From Desulfolinea sp050305405 (GTDB lineage: Bacteria; Chloroflexota; Anaerolineae; Anaerolineales; Villigracilaceae): 64,000 nt of DNA. The notes under the pieces were generated by a model, which was not told where the DNA came from, did not search any database, and worked only from the letters and a program-made list of their open reading frames with translations. The translations under genes and the position numbers were made by a program. The stretch lies in contig JBNLFG010000019.1 of assembly GCA_050305405.1 (NCBI GenBank), positions 8,560 through 72,559 on the forward strand. Reading direction: 5' to 3'. This document shows positions 49,312 through 56,094 of this stretch, one piece after another (the first letter of the stretch is position 1; the number at the start of each line of letters is the position of its first letter).

Positions 49312-51381
49312 ATGGAAGTTAATCAAGCATGGCAGACCGTTCTCGGGCAACTCCAAAAAGAGATGAATCGGGGGAATTACGACACATGGGTTCGAGACAC
49401 CAAACAGATTTCATACGAAGACGGATTGTTAACAATCGGTGTGCGTAACGCCGATGCTCGTGACTGGTTGGAAAGCCGTCTGAGCAGCACTGTTTCGCGT
49501 CTATTGATCGGGATCATGAATCGGACCGTTGATGTAGTCTTTGTTGTTGATTGGCAGGAGTCAGACGGCGACTCCCTGGGCGAGGATGAAGACGAGCAGG
49601 TTGGGGGAGAACCCTTTTCGGTACAGAGCGCCGAGGTAGAAACTGAAGAAGATGACAGTACGGCAGGGGACATCATCGAGGCTGTTTCACTGGACATCAA
49701 TCTGATGGATGATTTTTATTTGCACGATAAAGTCGTCGCCATTACTCGCTACATTTCAGAGCGTCTATCGGCTGAAACAGGCGCAAAGGCTGCTTGGCTT
49801 TATCCAGCCTTTATCCAAGCCTTTTTTGAAGCAGGGGTACACAACCAATCAGGGGTGCCAAGATCGCTGCGAGCTGTTGGTTCAACATCGCCTCAACAAT
49901 GGTCGATCTTTTCGCATGGTGCATACTGGCGTGTATTGAAATCAGAGTTGCCTAAACTGCGCGGCATCCTGGAGAAAGTGGAGCGTCCGAAAGGTGAACG
50001 CTACGAAACCTACCGCCGGGGAAACCGCACCTTTAAACGCCGCCTACCAACACGTTATCGACTTTACTTTACGCCTCGTATGGCAAAGCTAGATGTAGCA
50101 TGGGTCCACGTCAAACTTTCACAAGCTGAGAACGTTAAGGCTGGTCTTCGCGAAATTCTCAAGATGCCAAGCAAGCAGTTGAAGGATGCGCTTTTCCCGA
50201 TTGGGTCCAATCTAAAATCTCTGGGAATCAACATCGAAGGTATCGACAACATGCTTTTTGTCAGCGATATAATCCGGGCGCTTACCGGCGAGGAAGACGA
50301 CTTGCCTGCTGAATTATCGGCACTGGCAGATAAAGTTCACCTAAAAATCATCAACCTGTGGGGAAAGATTATTTTGACTCACTATTTCATGTATCGTGTG
50401 ATCCCACGCTACAACCTGACACCTCATCAGGCTTGGTTACTTGTGGTTGCTCGTGGGCGAGGGTATTTCAACTCCCAAACTGGCGAAATGCGACCGACGG
50501 CTACGTTTCAGGGTGGCTACGAGGAGATGGCCGCTCTCTGTGGCATGTATTCCTGGAAGGGCGTTGCCAAGTGGCTACGGGACATCCAAGAAAAAAGGGG
50601 AGGGGATTTAACCAAGCTAATGCGCGAAATCGCGGATGAAAAAGACCCCGGATATGGCAAGGTAGGCCAAATCCCACGCACGTTTTGGGTTCAGATTGAC
50701 GACTATGATTTACCCCCGTTGGATTCAAATGGGAGTCACATAGAGGATTCAAATGGGAGTCACGTAGAAGATTCAAATGGGAGTCACGTAGAGGATTCAA
50801 ATGGGAGTCACGAAACCATTGGTAAAACGGCTCCTTCCTCTTTAATTAAATACTTAAAAACACCTTTAAATACTTCTAAACACCTAACAACACGCACCTC
50901 CGGCGCGAGTGGGGGTAGTAGTTCTTTATCTTTTGACGATTTTTCCTGGAACTGGGAAGTTTTACTGAACCTAAATCCGGGACTAAGAAAAGACGCTCGA
51001 AATCGCATCCGATCCACCAGCGACCCCGCCGCCCTGGTCTCCTGGTTGCTCTACGCGTACAGCCCGGAAGGGGAGGGGATTAAAAACCCATCGGTCTTCG
51101 CGCTCTCAAAACTGCAAGAAGATCCTGACAGTGTTGCTCCCCAAGCGTATCTGGCTCTTGCTGAACAAGGTCCCGCAGCGATTTGGATCAGACTGACCGA
51201 GCATCTTGACCAACTTGAAAGGTCTGGATACGTTTGGAGTCAAACCGATCACCCCGGCTGGTATCGTCTTTTTGGGAAAGTCAAAAAAGATCAGTTAATC
51301 GCCCTAAAACAACGTCTCTTCGATGAAAGGGATACAACGAGGTCGAAGAAAAAAAACGGGAAGGGGAGGACAATGACCTGA
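49312..51381 (+). CDS. Replication initiator with DnaA domain-I-like N-terminus
   Basis: 689 residues. Residues 1-85 match DnaA domain I ('AWQTVLGQLQKEMNRGNYDTW', 'NADARDWLESRLSSTVSRLL'), which in DnaA recruits the DnaB helicase. An acidic linker follows, then two uncharacterised helical regions ('AAWLYPAFIQAFFEAGVHNQ', 'YRLYFTPRMAKLDVAW'), a winged-helix-like block near 400-450, four DSNGSHVE repeats (471-500), and a C-terminal helical domain. The repeats and the following AT-rich DNA look like an origin inside the gene. AGGA precedes the ATG at 49312; an upstream TTG at 49273 lies inside the operator and is rejected. Confidence 0.75.
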   Translation: MEVNQAWQTVLGQLQKEMNRGNYDTWVRDTKQISYEDGLLTIGVRNADARDWLESRLSSTVSRLLIGIMNRTVDVVFVVDWQESDGDSLGEDEDEQVGGEPFSVQSAEVETEEDDSTAGDIIEAVSLDINLMDDFYLHDKVVAITRYISERLSAETGAKAAWLYPAFIQAFFEAGVHNQSGVPRSLRAVGSTSPQQWSIFSHGAYWRVLKSELPKLRGILEKVERPKGERYETYRRGNRTFKRRLPTRYRLYFTPRMAKLDVAWVHVKLSQAENVKAGLREILKMPSKQLKDALFPIGSNLKSLGINIEGIDNMLFVSDIIRALTGEEDDLPAELSALADKVHLKIINLWGKIILTHYFMYRVIPRYNLTPHQAWLLVVARGRGYFNSQTGEMRPTATFQGGYEEMAALCGMYSWKGVAKWLRDIQEKRGGDLTKLMREIADEKDPGYGKVGQIPRTFWVQIDDYDLPPLDSNGSHIEDSNGSHVEDSNGSHVEDSNGSHETIGKTAPSSLIKYLKTPLNTSKHLTTRTSGASGGSSSLSFDDFSWNWEVLLNLNPGLRKDARNRIRSTSDPAALVSWLLYAYSPEGEGIKNPSVFALSKLQEDPDSVAPQAYLALAEQGPAAIWIRLTEHLDQLERSGYVWSQTDHPGWYRLFGKVKKDQLIALKQRLFDERDTTRSKKKNGKGRTMT
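50722..50811 (+). repeat. Four 24-bp iterons within the initiator gene
   Basis: Units start at 50722, 50746, 50770 and 50794; the first 18 bases (GATTCAAATGGGAGTCAC) are identical in all four, the last 6 vary at one or two positions and the fourth unit is cut short. They encode DSNGSH-(I/V)-E. Near-perfect identity at third codon positions shows recent duplication or DNA-level selection. An AT-rich tandem follows 34 bases later. Confidence 0.9.
50846..50884 (+). repeat. AT-rich 20-bp tandem, candidate DNA-unwinding element
   Basis: TTAAATACTTAAAAACACC (50846-50864) and TTAAATACTTCTAAACACC (50866-50884) differ at two positions and are spaced 20 bases, so they are read in different frames and encode different residues. 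This argues for a role of the DNA itself. They directly follow the iterons. Confidence 0.75.
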
Positions 51382-51587
51382 TGTTTTTTAGATGGCTGTC
51401 AAACGACACGCACGCAATCTGGGTTCGTATGGCGTTGCACTGCGGCAGTGCCCTGGCAGATGGTGCCGATACGATCTTGCTTGGAGATAACGCGGCAAGA
51501 GATGTCTGGCAACACCTTTTTTACTTGCGAAAAACCCATCCGTCTTTTGCAAATAACCCCCTTGAAAATGCAAATAACCCCGTGTAA
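51381..51587 (+). CDS. Small element protein, 68 residues
   Basis: Not recognised. Helical ('WLSNDTHAIWVRMALHCGSA' then 'NAARDVWQHLFYLRKTHP') with a tail NNPLENANNPV dictated by the underlying DNA repeats. Its ATG overlaps the initiator stop (TGATG), so it is translationally coupled and probably real. No signal peptide or membrane helix. Confidence 0.55.
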   Translation: MFFRWLSNDTHAIWVRMALHCGSALADGADTILLGDNAARDVWQHLFYLRKTHPSFANNPLENANNPV

Positions 51588-51628
51588 ATAACCCTATTAG
51601 AAGGGATTAAGAGCACGAGTTATTTGCG
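51548..51628. repeat. TGCAAATAACCCC repeat cluster
   Basis: Direct copies at 51548-51560 and 51569-51581 are identical; a third, TGTAAATAACCCT, lies at 51583-51595, and an inverted copy (AGTTATTTGCG) at 51618-51628. They span the end of the small gene and the 52-base leader of the next gene, as operator sites or a second set of iterons would. Confidence 0.75.
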
Positions 51629-51639
51629 AGTGAGAAAAA

Positions 51640-53034
51640 ATGCAAAGTCTAGATCAAGTCAAGAAAACAATCCGCATCCTCGAACAGGATGCACTCAAAA
51701 TAAGTTTGTTGTTGTCCTGCGTACCTAATGGCATCACAACGCTGGAGAAGTGCTTGAACAACCTTAAGCAGCAAGAAATCAGCCAACATATCGTACGCAG
51801 AAGATTGAATTGGCTATCTGAACCACCCCAAATTCATAATTTTCCACCCCTGTTGGCCGGAGAAGACATTGCTCCTGCTGGCAGTAATGGCAGGCCAGAG
51901 AAAATCTACTTGCTAACAGAGTTCGGTACAGCGGTCTTGACCACGCTTGAGCCTGATCTGGTCATCAAGGCACCGCACTTTCGTGATCCGGCAGATCTTG
52001 CACATCGCTATATCACTTTGAAAGTAGCGGAGCAGGCAGAGAAAGACGGGCTGGAACCGCGTATCGAGCATACGTTCCGTAACGCAGTTCAGGAAGTGCG
52101 CGCAGATGTCTACCTAGAGGTCGATGGCATGTTGCTCATCATTGAGGTCGAGCAGAGGCTACGCCGTCAAAACATCAAGCGTATACGCGAGAAACTGCTT
52201 CGCTGGGCGCGCTTCATCCAGGCAGAGGGCAGTGATCAGGAATGGCAGCTTCAACTGGTCTTCAATGTCCGCCCACGCGAGTTGCCCACGCTGCTGCGTT
52301 ACTGGCAAGAAGCTTTTGCTGATGTGCAGCGTGAATTCGGTGAGCTTCCCTATTATCTCTACTACATTACCGCCAGCGAATTATTAGATGGTCCATCTTT
52401 CTCAAACGCGCTCTTTGGCGCTCAGCTTTTGGACAACATTGACTATAGTCCCGCTGACACGCCAAACGAGGTAGAAGCGCAGGAAGTTGAACGTCCAGAC
52501 TATGTTGACGAAGAACGATACGTCGAGTTTCACGATGCCCTCGAAGCACTCCTTGAAGCACCCCCGGAGCAGGCTCTGGAAGCGCTCAAGGAATTGGCTA
52601 AGCAAATCTACGTGGCATCCTACTACCCGAACAGCCCCTGCCTGAAGGCAGCCGTCTTCCCGTGGGCGTCGATCTGGCTGATACGCCGTTATCTGGAACA
52701 TCCTGACATGGTGTCTGTGCGAGCTGAACTAACCCGGGAATTGACCCGCATCACCAAGCGCAGCCCGGGCATGATTATGTTACGCGAGACCGTGACGAGT
52801 CTGCTATGGGACGTCATGCTCTACCGCCATGGGCTAGGTCGTGGGGGGATATTGCGTGTGGTGTTTCAGGTCCCTGATTTTCAAGATAACAGTTCAGATT
52901 TTCGGGTAGACGTGCGGATCGACACAGATCTGCGTTCAGCGCTCACTGACGATGTCATGGCACTGCGTTGGTTTTTCACCAGCATCTATCTGTACCGTCG
53001 TCGCTTGGGACTGGTTGATGAGAAAAAGAAATAG
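51640..53034 (+). CDS. Replication-relaxation family-like protein
   Basis: 464 residues. Residues 1-110 form a winged-helix-like domain ('LNNLKQQEISQHIVRRRLNWL', 'GRPEKIYLLTEFGTAVL'). Residues 115-260 carry 'EHTFRNAVQEVRADVYLEVDG' and 'LLIIEVEQRLRRQNIKRI', a nuclease-like core with Asp and paired Glu typical of replication-relaxation proteins of integrative elements. The remaining 200 residues are helical. Its exact job, perhaps helping unwind or nick at the origin, is unknown. The ribosome site is weak. Confidence 0.65.
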   Translation: MQSLDQVKKTIRILEQDALKISLLLSCVPNGITTLEKCLNNLKQQEISQHIVRRRLNWLSEPPQIHNFPPLLAGEDIAPAGSNGRPEKIYLLTEFGTAVLTTLEPDLVIKAPHFRDPADLAHRYITLKVAEQAEKDGLEPRIEHTFRNAVQEVRADVYLEVDGMLLIIEVEQRLRRQNIKRIREKLLRWARFIQAEGSDQEWQLQLVFNVRPRELPTLLRYWQEAFADVQREFGELPYYLYYITASELLDGPSFSNALFGAQLLDNIDYSPADTPNEVEAQEVERPDYVDEERYVEFHDALEALLEAPPEQALEALKELAKQIYVASYYPNSPCLKAAVFPWASIWLIRRYLEHPDMVSVRAELTRELTRITKRSPGMIMLRETVTSLLWDVMLYRHGLGRGGILRVVFQVPDFQDNSSDFRVDVRIDTDLRSALTDDVMALRWFFTSIYLYRRRLGLVDEKKK

Positions 53035-53049
53035 AAAGGAGACTTAACC

Positions 53050-53958
53050 GTGGTCACATTATCACAATGCCTGGCGCTTCTAGACTCACCGGATTGGTCA
53101 GAATCTACGCGGAAATACTATCGCCGAAACACGAAAAGCTTTGCTGCCCATTGGGAAGAAATGACTCAAGAGACCTTCGATCTGGTGCAAGTAACTTCGC
53201 GTGACTTACGCAATTACCGGGACTATTTACAAGGTGAGCGAAGGTTACGTGTTGGGACGATCGAGAAAAAGTTCGCTCCACTACGATTTGCCTTCAAGCA
53301 AGCGCTGCGGAAACGCTGGATCGAAACAAACCCAATGGAAGGGATCAAACGACTCAAGCAGAGCCAGGCAGTGCCGCGCTCCCTGAGCAAGATTGAGCTA
53401 GCAGCTTTGATGCGCACGATCCAGAAGGAGTTGGAGAATGCTCTGCGGCATCACCCGGTCCGCTGGCGCACCTATCGGCGAGATGCTTCTTTGGTGATTT
53501 TTCTCCTGAACACAGGCGTACGGGTCCAGGAAGCCTGCGATGTCCGATTGGACGATATTCGGCTTTCTGAGCGCAAGGGCAGCCTGCTGGTACGTAAAGG
53601 CAAGGGACGTAAGGAGCGGCGCGTCCCCCTGAACACTCATGCGCGACAGGCACTCCAGGAATGGTTGGCTGTGCGCCCGGACAGCGAGACCACGCATTTA
53701 TGGACAACTGTGGAGCAAGGTTCTAATCCGCTGAGCAAGCGCTCTGTCCAGCGTATCCTGGCACGCTATAAGGAGCTGGCAGGGCTGGAACGGCTCTCGC
53801 CGCACATCTGCCGCCATTCCTTTTCCAAGCATCTCGTGGACGAAAAGGTAAGTCTGGAAAAAGTTGCAAAGCTCCTGGGACATGAAAATTTGAATACAAC
53901 AAAGATCTATATTGCCCCGAGCGATGAAGATCTGGCGCAAGCCGTGGAAGCGTTATAA
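53050..53958 (+). CDS. Tyrosine recombinase (integrase, XerC/D-like)
   Basis: 302 residues starting at GTG 53050, with AAAGGAG upstream. An N-terminal SAM-like core-binding domain precedes the catalytic domain with Arg158 ('NTGVRVQEACDV'), Lys in 'VRKGKGRKERRVPL', His252 and Arg255 ('SPHICRHSFSKHL'), His278 ('LLGHENLNTTKIYI') and nucleophile Tyr287. All catalytic residues are present, so it should be active. It is the probable integrase for the tRNA-Asp site although it lies 8.3 kb from it. Confidence 0.93.
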   Translation: MVTLSQCLALLDSPDWSESTRKYYRRNTKSFAAHWEEMTQETFDLVQVTSRDLRNYRDYLQGERRLRVGTIEKKFAPLRFAFKQALRKRWIETNPMEGIKRLKQSQAVPRSLSKIELAALMRTIQKELENALRHHPVRWRTYRRDASLVIFLLNTGVRVQEACDVRLDDIRLSERKGSLLVRKGKGRKERRVPLNTHARQALQEWLAVRPDSETTHLWTTVEQGSNPLSKRSVQRILARYKELAGLERLSPHICRHSFSKHLVDEKVSLEKVAKLLGHENLNTTKIYIAPSDEDLAQAVEAL

Positions 53959-53972
53959 AGAAGGAGATAGAA

Positions 53973-55535
53973 ATGAGCAATAAAGCAAAAATAAATACGT
54001 ACGGTGAAATTGAGTGGCATAACATCAGCGAAGAGCTGAGAAAAGCATTGACAAACAGGGAGTCCGGGAAAAGACCGTTGGCTGAGTGGCACCGGAGAAA
54101 GAAATGCTATATCAGCTACTTTGAGACGGTTGAGCAGATCGAAAATATTCTACTGTTGATCAAAGAACACAATGTGACTCTCGATGTGAACCAAAGGTTT
54201 GATTTGTTCAACTCAAGCCCTAATGAGTTGATTGAAGAAATCCGCAAGCAAAGACGGGAGATGAGCCAGGCTGAAGAGGATGCAAAAGATTCGCTGGGGA
54301 GACAGCTTACTCGGTTTCAGCTTGCCGGTGCCAGTTATGTCTTCCATACAAAACGCTGCATCATTGCTGACCCCCATAGTGCAGACCGTCTTGCCGCAGT
54401 ATTGATTGGCCTGGAGAAGTTACAGGAATATCCTGCTCTTTTGATCTGCCGTGAAAAGGATCGCTCAACCAGGATTGAACAAATCAAACAATATGCAACC
54501 GGAACTACCATCTACGATCTTCAGGAAAGCACCAAAATGCCATCTAAAAAAAGCAAGAAGCACATCTTTCTGCTAACCTATTCCAAGCTTGAAGATGGCA
54601 TCAACATACTCCTGGGCAACCACGATTACTACACAGTGATCGCGGACCACATTGAAGAAATGCGAGATGCATCCCAAGACAACTCAACATTCATCAACAC
54701 TCAGACATTAGTCCTGGGACGGAAACGTCGGTTTCTTTTAACCGATCGGTTGATCTCCGGAAAACCTCAGCATTTTGAAGTTCCCATAAAGCTTTTGGAT
54801 ATCTGGAATGAATTAGACAAGGAACTGCAAACATTTATAGCAAACCCAAAAGATCTGTTGGACATGGGACAAACTTCAACACCCTGGCTGAAACGTCGCC
54901 GCCGGGTAGCGGAAATCTATGATTGGCTACGCTCAGGGTATATGGTGAAAAGAAGCCCTGACATAGGGCTTGAGCCTAATGAGATATTCAAGACCGTAGA
55001 GTGCTCACCGGAACTTCCTGAACGCATTAAACGGAAAAACAAGAACGAAAATATGGGGGTGCCACGTTATGTGGGTCTGTGTAAGGCGAAAGACATTCTG
55101 GCAAAGATAATGAAGTATTTAGCAGAACATCCGGAGCACAGAATACTCATTGTTGCTCACCACAACGATGTTGTGGAATTTCTAAGAAAAGGATTTGGTA
55201 TTCCTGAACCCCCAACTGTTTACGGAAAAGAACGCATTAAAGGTGCTCGCCAAAAAAACGCCAACAAAGCTCGCTTGATAAAGCAGGGTATCGTGATGGT
55301 CCTTGCGCAAGATATTGATCTGGATTGGTATATTGGTCCAATCGACATGATCTTTTTTGCTGAGATGCGAAACACTTACGAGATTCAGAGTGCGCTGAGA
55401 AAACGTCTCAAAAAGTATCATCCAAACCATGAGTTCTCAATCACATATTTTATGACTCACAAAACAAGCTATCTAGACTCTAATGCCAAGGTACGAAAAA
55501 GCGTCAGCAAGCAGATGGAAGAGCGAGATTCATAA
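53973..55535 (+). CDS. SNF2-like protein with degenerate ATPase motifs
   Basis: 520 residues aligning by eye with SMARCAL1-type SNF2 helicases, but every catalytic motif is replaced. 'LTRFQLAGASYVFHTKRCII' matches the Q/I region, yet Walker A D-E-M-G-L-G-K-T is DPHSADRL (133-140). The DEAH box is DHIE (225-228). LTGTP is LTDRL (256-260). The second RecA half ('ILAKIMKYLAEHPEHRILIV') lacks the arginine-finger motif. It is therefore likely a non-hydrolysing DNA-binding or structural relative. AAGGAGA precedes the ATG, 14 bases after the integrase. Confidence 0.65.
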   Translation: MSNKAKINTYGEIEWHNISEELRKALTNRESGKRPLAEWHRRKKCYISYFETVEQIENILLLIKEHNVTLDVNQRFDLFNSSPNELIEEIRKQRREMSQAEEDAKDSLGRQLTRFQLAGASYVFHTKRCIIADPHSADRLAAVLIGLEKLQEYPALLICREKDRSTRIEQIKQYATGTTIYDLQESTKMPSKKSKKHIFLLTYSKLEDGINILLGNHDYYTVIADHIEEMRDASQDNSTFINTQTLVLGRKRRFLLTDRLISGKPQHFEVPIKLLDIWNELDKELQTFIANPKDLLDMGQTSTPWLKRRRRVAEIYDWLRSGYMVKRSPDIGLEPNEIFKTVECSPELPERIKRKNKNENMGVPRYVGLCKAKDILAKIMKYLAEHPEHRILIVAHHNDVVEFLRKGFGIPEPPTVYGKERIKGARQKNANKARLIKQGIVMVLAQDIDLDWYIGPIDMIFFAEMRNTYEIQSALRKRLKKYHPNHEFSITYFMTHKTSYLDSNAKVRKSVSKQMEERDS

Positions 55536-55556
55536 CGACTATGCTCCCACCTTTTT

Positions 55557-55677
55557 CTTCCCGTCCTGCTGCATGAAAAAAGCCGCGCAGCCGAGCACGG
55601 TCAAGAGAGGGGGAGCTTTTCCCCGACCTTGACGGCGCACAGGAGGAGCGGCAAAATCCAAACAGCAGGATGGGAAG
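55557..55677. other. Nested 121-nt hairpin between convergent genes
   Basis: CTTCCCGTCCTGCTG (55557-55571) pairs with CAGCAGGATGGGAAG (55663-55677). Inside, GCCGC pairs with GCGGC (55582-55586 / 55648-55652), GTCAAG with CTTGAC (55600-55605 / 55628-55633), and GGGG with CCCC (55610-55613 / 55621-55624). On the minus strand the GCGGC stem is followed by TTTTTT. It could be a bidirectional terminator, a structured RNA, or a transfer or attachment site of the element. No ORF. Confidence 0.65.
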
Positions 55678-55678
55678 G

Positions 55679-56068
55679 TTAATTACTCAGCACGCCGCCC
55701 GTTAGCAGTGACAACACTTTCTTTGACAAGTTGATTACAGGCTCTCCGAGCCTGCCTAAATTCTCCGCTGCCCGGATCAATCCATCGATGCTGACTGAAT
55801 ACCACTTCTTATTTGGCTTGGGTTTGGTAGCTTCTTCAACCAACTTTTCAAGATCGTCGGCGGCTTCAGTCGCTTGCTCTAAGGGAAGTGCTTTGTTCAT
55901 CTCGGCAACCGCTTCCGCAAGTTGTTTCAGGGTTTCCTGGAGTTCAGCCTGAATATCAGCCTTGTCAGCTTTATTGAAGCTATCCTGAATTCTTTGCGTA
56001 ACGACGTTGTTGTCGCCAGATACGATGTTACTGCCTTCTACGTTGCCGCCAATATGAATATTTGACAT
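55679..56068 (-). CDS. Small protein with GNVxxSNIVSGDxN motif and helical tail
   Basis: 129 residues. N-terminal 'NIHIGGNVEGSNIVSGDNNVV' is a short beta-prone motif, read here as 'GNV..SNIV.GDNN'; an acidic helical middle ('ELQETLKQLAEAVAEMNKAL') and a C-terminal amphipathic part ('WYSVSIDGLIRAAENLG', 'EPVINLSKKVLSLLTGG') follow. Similar proteins are widespread but unassigned. The motif recurs in the upstream TPR protein. Good GGAGG ribosome site. The stop lies one base from the nested hairpin. Possibly an oligomerising or signalling partner; unproven. Confidence 0.7.
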   Translation of the reverse strand: MSNIHIGGNVEGSNIVSGDNNVVTQRIQDSFNKADKADIQAELQETLKQLAEAVAEMNKALPLEQATEAADDLEKLVEEATKPKPNKKWYSVSIDGLIRAAENLGRLGEPVINLSKKVLSLLTGGVLSN

Positions 56069-56094
56069 CTCATGTCCTCCGTATCGTTAGATAA

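Larger units (their letters stand above)
44708..55680. mobile_element. Integrative element core next to tRNA-Asp (right border unresolved)
   Basis: Between tRNA-Asp and 55680 lie, all rightward, an excisionase-like gene, two membrane/lipoproteins, an FtsK/HerA-like ATPase, ParM- and ParR-like genes, a replication initiator, a small ORF, a replication-relaxation-type gene, a tyrosine integrase and a SNF2-like gene. This is the inventory of an integrative element that replicates and partitions and moves double-stranded DNA with one pump, as actinomycete elements do. No relaxase and no type IV secretion genes are present. No repeat of the tRNA 3' end was found before 64000, so the leftward cargo (55679-63902) may also belong to it. 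Confidence 0.75.

Noticed and set aside
50722..50811. Four regularly spaced repeats as a CRISPR array
   Set aside because: Units are directly tandem without spacers, in frame inside a gene, and no cas gene is present.
55536..55680. attR of the element at the nested hairpin
   Set aside because: No stretch here repeats the 3' part of tRNA-Asp (GGTTCAAATCCCGTCGAG) or the bases just after it, so the border was left open.
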